A stretch of DNA of 64,000 bases from Mangrovimicrobium sp048323675 (GCF_048323675.1 NZ_JBLWFK010000005.1:124001-188000), one strand, 5' to 3'. Numbered from the stretch's first letter, positions 52,819 through 62,382 are shown. Translations and numbers: made by a program. Notes: generated by a model from the sequence alone, not told the origin.

Positions 52819-54507
52819 TCAGGCCGTGTCGGATTTCTCGATTTGCCGGGTGATTACCCATTGCTGGGTAATGGACAGCAGCTGGTTAACTACCCAGTAC
52901 AGTACCAGGCCGGCGGGGAACCAGAGGAAGAAGAAGGTAAAAATAATCGGCAGCCACTGCATGACTTTCGCCTGCATCGGATCCGGCGGCGGCGGGTTCA
53001 GTTTCTGCGCGAACCACATACAGGCGCCCATGATGATCGGCAGGACAAAATAGGGGTCCATCACCGACAGGTCCTTGATCCACAGCATGAACGGTGCCTG
53101 GCGCAGTTCGACGCTTTCCATCAGCACCCAGTACAGGGCGATAAATACCGGCATCTGTACCAGGATCGGCAGGCAACCGCCCATCGGGTTGACTTTCTCC
53201 TTGCGGTAAAGCTCCATCATGGCCTGCGACTGCTTTTGCTTGTCGTCGCCGTAGCGTTCGCGCAGTTCGACAATTTTCGGCTGAACCTTGCGCATTTTCG
53301 CCATTGAACGGTAGCTGGTGGCCGACAGTTTGAAGAACGCACCTTTCACCAGTACGGTCAGCAGGATGATCGACACACCCCAGTTACCGACCAGGCTGTG
53401 TATCTTGGTGAGCAGCCAGAACAGCGGCTGCGCGATCCACCACAACCAGCCGTAGTCGACCACCAGGTCGAGGTAGGGGGAAATTTCCTTCAGCCGGTAC
53501 TGGTCCTTGGGTCCCGCATAGAAGGATGCGCCGACGGTTCCGCTGCTACCCGGATCGACGGTCAGGACCGGGCTGGTAAAACCGATGATATTGAAGCCGG
53601 AGCGGGTAGTGCGCATGCTGTAGTTGTTGGTCTGTTCCGGGTTGGGAATCCAGGCGCTGATGAAATAGTGCTGGATGAGTGCCACCCAGCCACCCTGGAT
53701 CGCTTCGCGGAAGGGCTTTTCCGCGATGTCGTCAAACGAGTACTTGGCGAAGTTGTCTTCCGGCGTGGTAATCGCCGCACCGAGGAAGGGGTGCAGGCCC
53801 ATACCCGAAGATGTGCTCGGCCCGGGTGAATTGTCGCGCTTGATCTGGCCGAACAGGTTGCCCTGCCAGCGCTGGTCGCTGCCGTTGTTGACCAGGTAAT
53901 CGACCTTGATCAGGTAATCGCCGCGCGTGAAGGTAAATCGCTTGGTAATGCCGACGGCGCCTTCGCCCTGCCACTGCAGGTCGACGACCAGCTGGTCCTG
54001 GCCATCCGCCAGCTGGTAGCTTGCCTGCTTGCTGGAGAAGCTGGCGCGGCCGGACTGGTCAATGCCGTCCTTGCCGATCAGGCCACTTTGCGCAACGTAG
54101 ATGCGCTGGTTGGTCTGCTCCATCAGCACAAAGGGCTGGTCCGGCGTGTCGATGTGCGCCGGGTGCCGGGGCAGGGCCACCTGGGTAATGTCGCCGCCAT
54201 TGAGGTCGATATTGACCTGCAGACTGTCGGTGCGGACGGTAACCTGGCTGTGCCGGGTTTTATGTTCCGCGGTAGCAAGACCCGTCGCTGCTGGTGTATC
54301 AGCCTGAGGCAGCGAGGGGACTTCATCGCTGTGGTCGCCATTCTCGACGAGTGACGGCAGTTCGGCGGCAGTTTCACCGGCCTGTACCTGGGCAACCGGT
54401 GCTGCGGCCGCAGCCTTGTGTGACTCCTCGAAGGCGACCCACTTGGTCAACAGCATAAAGGAGAGGACCGCGAGGGCGCCAATAAGCAGTGAACGTTGCA
54501 AATCCAT
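52819..54507 (-). CDS. yidC: Membrane protein insertase YidC
   Basis: YidC inserts proteins such as the ATP synthase c subunit into the inner membrane. The 562-residue Gram-negative form has an N-terminal helix (MDLQRSLLIGALAVLSFMLL), a long periplasmic domain (about 25-345), and the insertase core with five more helices (for example WGVSIILLTVLVKGAFFKLS). The positively charged hydrophilic groove Arg is near residue 360 in the KGAFF...SYRSMAKM region. The open frame starts 18 codons earlier, but ATG 54507 is the conserved start. Confidence 0.97.
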   Translation of the reverse strand: MDLQRSLLIGALAVLSFMLLTKWVAFEESHKAAAAAPVAQVQAGETAAELPSLVENGDHSDEVPSLPQADTPAATGLATAEHKTRHSQVTVRTDSLQVNIDLNGGDITQVALPRHPAHIDTPDQPFVLMEQTNQRIYVAQSGLIGKDGIDQSGRASFSSKQASYQLADGQDQLVVDLQWQGEGAVGITKRFTFTRGDYLIKVDYLVNNGSDQRWQGNLFGQIKRDNSPGPSTSSGMGLHPFLGAAITTPEDNFAKYSFDDIAEKPFREAIQGGWVALIQHYFISAWIPNPEQTNNYSMRTTRSGFNIIGFTSPVLTVDPGSSGTVGASFYAGPKDQYRLKEISPYLDLVVDYGWLWWIAQPLFWLLTKIHSLVGNWGVSIILLTVLVKGAFFKLSATSYRSMAKMRKVQPKIVELRERYGDDKQKQSQAMMELYRKEKVNPMGGCLPILVQMPVFIALYWVLMESVELRQAPFMLWIKDLSVMDPYFVLPIIMGACMWFAQKLNPPPPDPMQAKVMQWLPIIFTFFFLWFPAGLVLYWVVNQLLSITQQWVITRQIEKSDTA

Positions 54508-54523
54508 GGTTATAGTCTGAGCA

Positions 54524-54751
54524 TCAGTGTTTGTGGTGACAGGGTGGAACCGTATCCACACCGCCTTCGTGCCAGGGATGGCATTTGGCTAATCGGCGCA
54601 GGGCCAGCCAGCTGCCCCGTGCGACGCCATGTTCGCGGATGGCCTGCTGGGCGTAACTGGAACAACTGGGGTAAAAGCGGCAGTTGTTGCCAAGGAACGG
54701 GCTGATAGCCAGCTTGTAGCAGGAAATCAGGAAAATGAGGGCTTCACGCAT
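54524..54751 (-). CDS. yidD: Membrane protein insertion factor YidD
   Basis: A 75-residue peripheral membrane protein. The conserved block NNCRFYPSCSSYAQQAI and the RLAKCHPWHEGGVD end are typical. Its start overlaps the rnpA stop by one base (TGATG), and it precedes yidC by 16 bases, so it is translated together with both. Confidence 0.95.
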   Translation of the reverse strand: MREALIFLISCYKLAISPFLGNNCRFYPSCSSYAQQAIREHGVARGSWLALRRLAKCHPWHEGGVDTVPPCHHKH

Positions 54752-55137
54752 CAGGGGTCATGGCTCTCGAGTGACCGGGAGGCATTGCGGCTCAGCTTTT
54801 GCCATTGCTGCCGCAATATAGTGGATAGCTGGTCATTGTCCAAACAATCCATTCCCTGGCGGGCCAAAAGAATCACATCCATCGGCGGCTGGGATGCCGG
54901 CAGGTGGCGGAAAAACTCCCTTGCGACTCTCTTGATCCGGTTGCGCTGCACCGCCAGGCGGACATTTCGCTTGGCAATGACAAGACCCAGACGATGTCCG
55001 GGTTCCTGGTTATAGGTCGCAAGTAAAAGCAGGTGCTTGTGACCTGCCTTTACTTTGACGTCATTGAAGACCCGCTGGTAATCCCCGGCATTGAGAAGGC
55101 GACTTCGTTTGCTGAAGTGGCAATCACTCTGTACCAA
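54751..55137 (-). CDS. rnpA: RNase P protein component
   Basis: RnpA is the protein part of RNase P. The 128-residue product has the RNA-binding RNR motif region (VQRNRIKRVAREFFR) near 66-80 and FSKRSRLLNAGDYQRVF at the N-terminus. The start is TTG at 55137 with AGGCAGG a few bases upstream. It lies 32 bases downstream of rpmH, the universal rpmH-rnpA pair. Confidence 0.95.
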   Translation of the reverse strand: MVQSDCHFSKRSRLLNAGDYQRVFNDVKVKAGHKHLLLLATYNQEPGHRLGLVIAKRNVRLAVQRNRIKRVAREFFRHLPASQPPMDVILLARQGMDCLDNDQLSTILRQQWQKLSRNASRSLESHDP

Positions 55138-55169
55138 GGGACCTGCCTCAGGTCAGTACAGCTGCCTTA

Positions 55170-55304
55170 TCAGGCAGTCAGTACTTTGCGGCCCTTGGCG
55201 CGACGACGGCTCAGCACCTGGCGGCCGTTCTTGGTAGCCATACGGGCGCGGAAGCCATGGGTACGTTTGCGCTTCAGAACGCTGGGCTGGAATGTTCTCT
55301 TCAT
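55170..55304 (-). CDS. rpmH: 50S ribosomal protein L34
   Basis: The 44-residue basic protein starts MKRTFQPSVLKRKRTHGFRA and ends RRRAKGRKVLTA. Length and sequence are standard. It is the first gene of the rpmH-rnpA-yidD-yidC-mnmE operon, with a strong promoter about 75 bases upstream, and marks the left side of oriC. A 6-7-bp stem lies between it and rnpA. Confidence 0.98.
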   Translation of the reverse strand: MKRTFQPSVLKRKRTHGFRARMATKNGRQVLSRRRAKGRKVLTA

Positions 55305-55379
55305 GCTTGCTTACCTGAAAAAGGTTTAAAGTGACCCGCTCTCGGGACCGTGGCCCCTGGCGGCAAAAAAAGGCTGGCT

Positions 55380-55408
55380 ATTCTAGGGTAAGGGTGGCGC
55401 GAATTCAA
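55380..55408 (-). promoter_or_regulatory. Sigma-70 promoter of rpmH operon
   Basis: Minus-strand TTGAAT (55403-55408), 17-base spacer, TAGAAT (55380-55385). Expected start near 55372, about 68 bases before rpmH. Confidence 0.8.
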
Positions 55409-55677
55409 TCTGGCCTGAAAGTAAATTTAACCGCTTCCCGCAGCGCGGCGCGACGGGTGCCGGAGGGCGTTTTCAGGCACTGCTGCCATAATCCGCAGAG
55501 GCCTTGAGGGCCCTGTGTTGCAGCCATCGCCCCACAATTTTTCAATATTTTATTAACAACTTATCCACAGTCCGGCAAAATTATTTTTTTTCCGGCGAGC
55601 TGAACAAAAAACCATCAATAATGATCTAACTATATGAAAATAAAAGATAAAATAATTTCAGGGCACTCGGAAATTTT
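55409..55677. other. Probable oriC: DnaA box and AT-rich unwinding region
   Basis: The rpmH-dnaA gap is the standard origin location in pseudomonad-like bacteria. It holds a perfect DnaA box TTATCCACA (55561-55569); a second lies at 55678. Long AT-rich stretches (about 55533-55560, 55579-55590 and 55610-55670) are candidate duplex-unwinding elements. I see only one GATC (near 55623), so a Dam/SeqA-type cluster as in E. coli is absent. The exact boundaries are not determined. Confidence 0.8.
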
Positions 55678-55708
55678 TGTGGATAACTGCCAGTCGCAGC
55701 GCTATTAT
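55678..55708 (+). promoter_or_regulatory. dnaA promoter candidate with DnaA box
   Basis: TGTGGATAA (55678-55686), a perfect DnaA box in reverse orientation, overlaps the candidate -35 TGGATA (55680-55685); after 17 bases comes TATTAT (55703-55708). Binding of DnaA here would repress its own gene, as known in other bacteria. The hexamers are imperfect. Confidence 0.55.
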
Positions 55709-55800
55709 CTCCACTCCGGAGCGTGTTCTGGCCGGGTACCAAAAAAATATACGACTTTGCAGAAATGGCGAGAGTTTTATCTTCGCCGTGGGGGATTATT

Positions 55801-57261
55801 TTGCCTGGAATGGTGTGGGAGCAATGTGTTGAACGGTTGCAGGATGAGTTGCCATCAAAACAGTTCAATACCTGGATACGCCCGCTGCGGGCAAGTCTGG
55901 ATGGCCAATTGCTTCGACTGTTTGCCCCTAACCGCTTCATCAAGGACTTTGTTTCCGACAAGTTCGCAGCCCGCATTTCAGAGCTGATCGCCGAGCAGGA
56001 ATCCGGCGCGCCGATGAACGTAGTCTTCGAAATTGGCGGCCAGAGTGTCGGCGGCATAGCCACCAGCACAATGAACCACTCACCGGCGCCGGCAATGCAG
56101 GAACTGCCAACCATTCCGCCCGCGGTGTCGGGCAGCGCGGTGGCCTCCGGTTATAGCGCCGCTGCGCGGCCGGTGCGCGCAGTGGCCAAGGTGTCCCCGG
56201 ATACCGCACGGCAGGCAGAAATCGAAGGCTCCCTGCAGCACCAGCACAACCTCGTCGAGACTTATACCTTCACCAATTTTGTTGAGGGCAAGTCAAACCA
56301 GCTGGCACTCGCGGCTGCCCGTCAGGTAGCAGAGAATCCGGGGGATTCCTATAACCCGCTGTTCCTGTATGGCGGAGTTGGCCTGGGCAAGACCCACCTG
56401 ATGCACGCCGTGGGTAATGCGCTGAAACTGCGCAAACCCGATGCGAAGATCGTCTATTTGCACTCCGAGCGTTTTGTCGCCGATATGGTAAAGGCGCTGC
56501 AGTTGAATGCCATCTCGGACTTCAAGCGCTACTACCGCTCGGTAGATGCCCTGCTGATCGATGATATCCAGTTCTTCGCCAAAAAAGACCGTTCGCAGGA
56601 AGAGTTTTTCCACACTTTCAATGCCCTGCTGGAAGGTGGACAGCAGATGATCCTCACCTGTGATCGCTATCCCAAGGAAATCGACGGCCTCGAGGAGCGG
56701 CTGAAATCCCGTTTTGGCTGGGGCCTGACGGTGGCGGTAGAACCCCCCGAGCTGGAAACCCGGGTGGCTATCCTGATGAAAAAGGCCACCCAGGCACGCA
56801 TCAACCTGCCGCCAGATGCCGCGTTTTTTATCGCCCAGCGCATCCGCTCCAATGTGCGCGAACTGGAAGGCGCGCTAAAGAGAGTGATTGCAAGTGCTCA
56901 CTTCATCGGCCGCGAAATCGATATCGACCTGATCAAGGACAGCCTAAAGGATTTGCTGGCGCTGCAGGACAAGCAGGTCAGCCTCGACAATATCCAGCGT
57001 ACGGTCGCCGAGTATTATAAGATCAAGGTCGCCGATCTCATGTCCCGGCGCCGCAGTCGATCCGTCGCCCGTCCGCGCCAGGTGGCGATGGCGCTGTCCA
57101 AGGAGCTGACCAATCACAGCCTGCCTGAGATCGGTGACAGCTTTGGCGGCAGAGATCACACGACAGTCTTGCACGCATGTCGTAAAATCAAGGAACTCCG
57201 CGAAACCAACTCGGATATTCGCGAAGATTACAAAAATTTGCTGCGATCCCTCACCACCTGA
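55801..57261 (+). CDS. dnaA: Chromosomal replication initiator DnaA
   Basis: DnaA binds oriC boxes and loads the replicative helicase. TTG 55801 is chosen: GGGGG lies just upstream at a usable distance and it puts the first conserved Trp at residue 6 (MPGMVW), as in E. coli DnaA; ATG 55810 is the alternative. The 486-residue protein has domain I (WEQCVERLQDELPSKQFNTW), a linker, the AAA+ domain with Walker A GGVGLGKTH and LLIDDIQFF, and a C-terminal helix-turn-helix with GRDHTTVLHACRKI. It is followed by dnaN after 68 bases. Confidence 0.97.
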   Translation: MPGMVWEQCVERLQDELPSKQFNTWIRPLRASLDGQLLRLFAPNRFIKDFVSDKFAARISELIAEQESGAPMNVVFEIGGQSVGGIATSTMNHSPAPAMQELPTIPPAVSGSAVASGYSAAARPVRAVAKVSPDTARQAEIEGSLQHQHNLVETYTFTNFVEGKSNQLALAAARQVAENPGDSYNPLFLYGGVGLGKTHLMHAVGNALKLRKPDAKIVYLHSERFVADMVKALQLNAISDFKRYYRSVDALLIDDIQFFAKKDRSQEEFFHTFNALLEGGQQMILTCDRYPKEIDGLEERLKSRFGWGLTVAVEPPELETRVAILMKKATQARINLPPDAAFFIAQRIRSNVRELEGALKRVIASAHFIGREIDIDLIKDSLKDLLALQDKQVSLDNIQRTVAEYYKIKVADLMSRRRSRSVARPRQVAMALSKELTNHSLPEIGDSFGGRDHTTVLHACRKIKELRETNSDIREDYKNLLRSLTT

Positions 57262-57329
57262 GGGGCCACGAAATCTGGGCGCGGTCCCGGCGACCGCAAT
57301 ACCTACCGGTTTAAGGAACGACACTACCT

Positions 57330-58439
57330 ATGAAGTTCACTGTTTCGCGGGATGCACTGCTCAAGCCATTGAATCTTGTTGCGGGTGTAGTCGAGCGCCG
57401 CCAGACGCTGCCGATTTTGTCCAATGTCCTGTTGGTGGTGGACAAGGATCATTTGTCACTGACCGGGACAGACCTCGAGGTCGAACTCATCGGCCGGGTG
57501 CCCCTGGCGGAGTCTCGCGATGAAACCGGCGAAGTGACGGTGCCGGCACGCAAGCTGGTGGATATTTGTCGTTCATTGCCCGACGGTAGCGACATCCAGT
57601 TCAGTGTCGAGGAAAGCAAGGTCACCGTCAGCTGTGGTCGCAGCCGCTTTACCCTGTCCACCCTGCCCGCCCGGGAATTTCCCAGTCTTGAAGACAGCAT
57701 GGGCACTCATCAACTGAGCCTGAAGCAGGGACAACTGAAGCGCCTGATAGACCGCACGGCTTTCGCCATGGCCCAGCAGGATGTGCGCTATTACCTGAAT
57801 GGCATGCTGTGGGAAATAAAGGACCACAAACTGACGGTGGTGGCGACGGATGGTCATCGCCTGGCGCTGTGTTCGCTTCCCGGGTCGCTGGAAGTGGAAA
57901 GTGACACCCAGGTTATCCTCCCCCGCAAGGGTGTTCTGGAACTCGGCCGTCTGCTGCTCGATGATGAAGGTGATATCCGTATAGTGATCGGCAGCAATCA
58001 TATTCGCGCCACCACGGCGGATTTCACTTTCACCTCGAAACTTGTCGATGGGAAATTCCCTGATTACCAGCGGGTAATGCCGCGCAACGCCGACAAGATC
58101 GTTATCGGTTCACGGCTCGAGTTGCGCCAGGCCTTCGCACGTACCGCTATCCTTTCCAATGAAAAATACCGCGGCGTGAGGTTGAAGCTCGAGGAAAACA
58201 ACCTCGATATCATTGCCAATAACCCCGAGCAGGAACAGGCGGAAGAAAGCGTATCCGTGGAATATTCCGGTGGTGAACTGGAGATTGGTTTCAACGTCAG
58301 CTACCTGCTCGATGTACTCGGCGTCCTTTCAGGCGAAAAAATCAAGCTGGCGCTTTCCGATCCGAACAGTAGCGCGCTGCTCGAAGAGGTCGAAGATGAC
58401 GGTGATTCGCGCTATGTGGTCATGCCGATGCGCCTCTAA
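57330..58439 (+). CDS. dnaN: DNA polymerase III beta sliding clamp
   Basis: The ring-shaped processivity factor. The 369-residue protein has three repeated clamp domains and the C-terminal YVVMPMRL. Conserved pieces include MKFTVSRDALLKPL and KFPDYQRVMPRN. It is in the dnaA-dnaN-recF-gyrB order, 21 bases before recF. Confidence 0.98.
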   Translation: MKFTVSRDALLKPLNLVAGVVERRQTLPILSNVLLVVDKDHLSLTGTDLEVELIGRVPLAESRDETGEVTVPARKLVDICRSLPDGSDIQFSVEESKVTVSCGRSRFTLSTLPAREFPSLEDSMGTHQLSLKQGQLKRLIDRTAFAMAQQDVRYYLNGMLWEIKDHKLTVVATDGHRLALCSLPGSLEVESDTQVILPRKGVLELGRLLLDDEGDIRIVIGSNHIRATTADFTFTSKLVDGKFPDYQRVMPRNADKIVIGSRLELRQAFARTAILSNEKYRGVRLKLEENNLDIIANNPEQEQAEESVSVEYSGGELEIGFNVSYLLDVLGVLSGEKIKLALSDPNSSALLEEVEDDGDSRYVVMPMRL

Positions 58440-58460
58440 ACGAGGCGCCTCCAAGCGCTG

Positions 58461-59570
58461 ATGCCTGCATCACTGCTGTATCGCCTGCAGATTTCCGGGG
58501 TTCGTAATCTTCGCCAGGTCAGGCTCGATGAGCTGGGCCCGGTGAATGTATTTTTTGGTCCCAACGGTTCAGGCAAAACCAGTGCCCTGGAAGCAATCCA
58601 TCTTCTCGGGATGGCGCGGTCGTTCCGCGGCAACCCCCGCTCGCTGATCACCCACGGAGAATCCAGTTGTACCGTGTTCGGCCAGCTCGTGCAGGGCAAT
58701 ATCGGCCTCGGTGTTGAGCGCGAGATGGGTGGGGAGGCGCGCATCAGGGTCTCCGGAAACCCCATCCAGTCTGTTTCAGAGCTCGTTGAGTACCTCCCCC
58801 TGCAGGTAATCAACGCTGACTCCTTCGATCTGCTCAACGGCCCTCCAGCAGGACGGCGCCGTTTTCTCGACCTCGGTGTGTTCCACGTGGAACATGGCTT
58901 CTACCCCCAATGGAAGCGCTACCAGCGGGGTATAAAGCAGCGGAATAACTTGTTGCGCCGTGGTAAAATTCCGGATCCGCAATTACCGGTTTGGACCAGG
59001 GAAGTCGCGGACACCGGTGAAGCAATAACCAGCTTCCGACGCGCGTACTTCGAGCGGTTGGCCACACGATTCTTATCCTATGTCCAGTCACTCGCGCCGG
59101 CGCTCAGCGGTATCGAACTGCGCTATCGCCGAGGTTGGGACAGCAAACTTGAGCTGATCCAGGCCCTGGAGAGTTCTCTGGTGTCTGACCTGGACCAGGG
59201 GTTTACCCACGTCGGGCCGCAACGCGCGGATGTGCGTGTGCTGATCGAGGGTCGTCCCGCGGCGGAGGTGCTGTCCCGGGGCCAACAGAAGCTGGTGGTT
59301 TGCGCGCTGAAGTTGGCCCAGGGTGAAATCATGGCCGAAGCGGGTGGCAGGAGCTGCATTTATTTGATCGATGACCTGCCCTCTGAGCTTGATCGGCATC
59401 ATGCAGCTCTGGTCTGTAGTGCGATAGCGGCGATGGACAACATTCAGGCTTTCGTGACCTGTGTAGAAGGCGATGATCTTCGCAGCGTCTGGCCACCAGA
59501 GAAGTTGGAACAGCTGAAAATGTTCCACGTGGAACATGGAACCATCACAAGTGTGACAATACCCGATTGA
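58461..59570 (+). CDS. recF: DNA repair protein RecF, containing two parS sites
   Basis: RecF is an SMC-like ATPase that helps load RecA at gaps. The 369-residue protein has Walker A GPNGSGKTSALEAI near residue 34, the signature SRGQQKLVVCALKLAQG near 272-288, and a Walker B ending in LIDDLPSELD. Two parS sequences inside the gene each encode Phe-His-Val-Glu-His, one internal (LGVFHVEHGF) and one near the C-terminus (KMFHVEHGT). The coding function and the segregation sites share the same DNA. Confidence 0.97.
   Translation: MPASLLYRLQISGVRNLRQVRLDELGPVNVFFGPNGSGKTSALEAIHLLGMARSFRGNPRSLITHGESSCTVFGQLVQGNIGLGVEREMGGEARIRVSGNPIQSVSELVEYLPLQVINADSFDLLNGPPAGRRRFLDLGVFHVEHGFYPQWKRYQRGIKQRNNLLRRGKIPDPQLPVWTREVADTGEAITSFRRAYFERLATRFLSYVQSLAPALSGIELRYRRGWDSKLELIQALESSLVSDLDQGFTHVGPQRADVRVLIEGRPAAEVLSRGQQKLVVCALKLAQGEIMAEAGGRSCIYLIDDLPSELDRHHAALVCSAIAAMDNIQAFVTCVEGDDLRSVWPPEKLEQLKMFHVEHGTITSVTIPD
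58879..58894. promoter_or_regulatory. parS site 1
   Basis: Perfect 16-base palindrome TGTTCCACGTGGAACA, the gammaproteobacterial parS consensus that ParB binds. It lies in recF. Confidence 0.95.
59521..59536. promoter_or_regulatory. parS site 2
   Basis: A second identical TGTTCCACGTGGAACA, 642 bases from the first, in the last codons of recF. The two sites lie about 3-4 kb from oriC, as expected for a ParB loading zone. Confidence 0.95.
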
Positions 59571-59595
59571 AGCGCGGGTCCAGGAATTGGAAAAC

Positions 59596-62013
59596 ATGAG
59601 CGAAACCGAACAGAACTACGATTCCAATAGCATCAAGGTACTCAAGGGCCTGGATGCTGTCAGGAAGCGCCCCGGGATGTATATCGGCGACACTGACGAT
59701 GGAACCGGCCTGCACCACATGGTCTTTGAGATTGTCGATAACTCCATCGATGAGGCGCTGGCAGGTTATTGTTCGCGCATCGATGTAGTCATCCACCCCG
59801 ATGAATCTGTCACCGTGGGCGACAACGGTCGCGGCATTCCCACGGAAATGCACGAAGAGGGTGTATCTGCCGCAGAAGTCATCATGACCGTGCTGCACGC
59901 CGGCGGTAAGTTCGATGAAAACTCCTACAAGGTTTCCGGAGGCCTGCACGGCGTGGGGGTCTCGGTTGTTAACGCCCTCTCCGAGGAGCTGACCCTGACG
60001 ATTCGCCGTGCCGGGAAAATGCACGAGCAGGTGTATCGCCACGGGGTACCCCAGGCGCCGCTGGCGGCGATAGGCAACACCACTACCACTGGCACCTCCG
60101 TTACCTTCAAGCCCTCAAAGAACACCTTCAGCAATATCGAGTTCCATTTCGATCTGCTGGCCAAGCGCCTGCGCGAGCTCGCTTTCCTGAATTCCGGGGT
60201 GTGTATCGTCCTTAAGGACGAGCGCAGTGGCAAGGAGGAGACCTACAGCTATGACGGCGGCCTGCGCCAGTTCGTGGACTTCCTGAACCAGAACAAGACT
60301 CCAATCAACAAGCCCTTCTACTTTCAGCTGGATACCGATGAAGGCATCGGGGTGGAGATTGCACTGCAGTGGAATGATTCATTCCAGGAAAATATCCTCT
60401 GCTATACCAACAACATTCCCCAGCGCGATGGCGGTACCCACCTGGCCGGATTCCGGGCCGCCCTCACCCGCAGCCTGAACGGTTATATTGAGCGAGAAGG
60501 CCTCGGGAAAAAATCCAATGTGGCGACAACCGGGGACGACGCCCGTGAGGGGCTCACCGCGATTATTTCCGTTAAGGTTCCGGACCCCAAGTTCTCCTCG
60601 CAGACCAAGGACAAACTGGTCTCTTCAGAGGTGAAAACCGCCGTGGAACAGGCCATGAACCTGCGTTTCAACGACTACCTCCTGGAGAACCCCCAGGAAG
60701 CCAAGTCCGTGGTCGGAAAAATGCTCGATGCGGCCCGCGCGCGCGAAGCGGCCCGCAAGGCTCGCGAGATGACTCGCCGTAAAGGTGCCCTGGATATTGC
60801 CGGACTGCCCGGCAAGCTGGCGGATTGCCAGGAAAAGGATCCGGCACTCTCTGAGCTGTTCCTGGTAGAGGGTGACTCCGCCGGAGGTTCGGCCAAGCAG
60901 GGCCGCAACCGGCGTTTCCAGGCGATCCTGCCCCTGAAAGGTAAAATCCTCAACGTTGAAAAAGCCCGCTTCGACAAGATGCTGGGTTCTGCTGAAGTCG
61001 GCACGATTGTTACTGCCCTGGGCTGCGGTATCGGCAAAACAGATTTTAATCCGGATAAACTGCGTTACCACAGCATCATCATCATGACCGATGCAGACGT
61101 GGATGGATCCCATATCCGGACCCTGCTGCTGACATTCTTTTTCCGCCAGATGCCGGAGCTGATTCAGCGGGGGCATGTCTACATCGCCCAACCCCCCCTG
61201 TACAAGATTGCCCGCGGCAAACACCATGAATATCTCAAGGACGACGATGCGCTGAACCAGTACCTGACCCAGTCCGCCCTCGATAATGCGGCGATCTACG
61301 TCAACCCGAGTGCCCCGGCCATCACTGGCGAAGGACTGCAGTCGCTGGTCAACGAATATCGCTCCGTGGCGGCCACGGTTGATCGTCTGTCGCGACTGTA
61401 CTGGCCGGATGTCCTGTGGGAAATGATGTACACCCAGACACTCGATGTTGAGCAGATGTCTGACGAGTCCGTGGTTGCAGCCTATACCCGGAAGTTAAGT
61501 GAGCGCTTACAAACCTTAGATTCCAATACTAACCAGTACTCTGCCGTAGTCCGGCGCAATCCCGAACGCGAAATCTATTACCCCGTGGTCAAGCTCTTCG
61601 CCCACGGCGTGGAATCCGAGTCCGAGTACGGCCGCGAGTTCTTTGCCTCCGCGGAATACCGCCGCCTGGTGGCATTGGGTGCAACGCTCACCAACCTGAT
61701 CGATGACGAGGGCTACTTCCAGCGTGGGGAGAAGTCTCTGGCGACCACCGATTTTGTCGAGGGTTTGAGCTGGCTGATGGCTGAGGCGCGCAAGGGCTAC
61801 ACTATCCAGCGCTACAAGGGTCTCGGTGAAATGAACCCGGACCAGCTGTGGGAAACCACCATGGACCCGGATGCCCGTCGCCTGCTGCAGGTGACCATCG
61901 AGGACGCTATCGCCGCAGACCAGATCTTCACTACCCTGATGGGAGACCAGGTGGAGCCGCGCCGCGACTTCATCGAGGAAAACGCCCTGTCGGTCGCCAA
62001 TCTCGACGTGTAG
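59596..62013 (+). CDS. gyrB: DNA gyrase subunit B
   Basis: The ATPase subunit that drives negative supercoiling. ATG 59596 starts MSETEQNYDSNSIKVLKG; an in-frame TTG nine bases earlier is not needed. The 805-residue protein has the GHKL ATPase domain (VDNSIDEALAG, GRGIPTEMHEEG), the transducer, a Toprim domain (EGDSAGGSAKQGRNRRFQAI, MTDADVDGSHIRTLL), and the C-terminal RRDFIEENALSVANLDV. It has the long proteobacterial insertion. No gene follows for 369 bases. Confidence 0.98.
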   Translation: MSETEQNYDSNSIKVLKGLDAVRKRPGMYIGDTDDGTGLHHMVFEIVDNSIDEALAGYCSRIDVVIHPDESVTVGDNGRGIPTEMHEEGVSAAEVIMTVLHAGGKFDENSYKVSGGLHGVGVSVVNALSEELTLTIRRAGKMHEQVYRHGVPQAPLAAIGNTTTTGTSVTFKPSKNTFSNIEFHFDLLAKRLRELAFLNSGVCIVLKDERSGKEETYSYDGGLRQFVDFLNQNKTPINKPFYFQLDTDEGIGVEIALQWNDSFQENILCYTNNIPQRDGGTHLAGFRAALTRSLNGYIEREGLGKKSNVATTGDDAREGLTAIISVKVPDPKFSSQTKDKLVSSEVKTAVEQAMNLRFNDYLLENPQEAKSVVGKMLDAARAREAARKAREMTRRKGALDIAGLPGKLADCQEKDPALSELFLVEGDSAGGSAKQGRNRRFQAILPLKGKILNVEKARFDKMLGSAEVGTIVTALGCGIGKTDFNPDKLRYHSIIIMTDADVDGSHIRTLLLTFFFRQMPELIQRGHVYIAQPPLYKIARGKHHEYLKDDDALNQYLTQSALDNAAIYVNPSAPAITGEGLQSLVNEYRSVAATVDRLSRLYWPDVLWEMMYTQTLDVEQMSDESVVAAYTRKLSERLQTLDSNTNQYSAVVRRNPEREIYYPVVKLFAHGVESESEYGREFFASAEYRRLVALGATLTNLIDDEGYFQRGEKSLATTDFVEGLSWLMAEARKGYTIQRYKGLGEMNPDQLWETTMDPDARRLLQVTIEDAIAADQIFTTLMGDQVEPRRDFIEENALSVANLDV

Positions 62014-62382
62014 CCGGAATGTCCGGGCCGCTATCGCTGCGGCCCCTGACTTCCCTGGACAATCCTGCTGCCGGAGTAGCCATGCCTCGCTGCTGCCCCG
62101 GGACTCCTGCCAGCCCGGCTGTCATCCGGCACCCGGAAAAACGAAGTTCCATCCACTGTCCGCACAAACAGGTTCCCGGTGATTGCCAGGACCGCCCCTC
62201 GTTTCACCGCCTGCCGGCGCAACTCATCGCACTATCCATGCGACTCGTCGCCTGAGCACCGCAACCCGGCGAAACGCCCTGTTTAGGCCGGGCGCTTGCC
62301 ACTATCTTTGTCTGCAAGGCTGGTCGGTACGGGATGCCGGCCTCTTAAAAAAGGAAATTCTCTAAAGGTAGGGAGCGGGAAA
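62014..62382. other. gyrB-urcA intergenic stretch
   Basis: A 369-base gap. A 7-bp GC-rich stem GGGCCGC / GCGGCCC (62025-62045) right after gyrB may be a weak terminator without a T-tract. A clear AGGTAGGGAG-type ribosome-binding region sits just before 62383. I could not find a promoter I trust or any conserved small RNA; short open frames here look non-coding. Confidence 0.45.
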
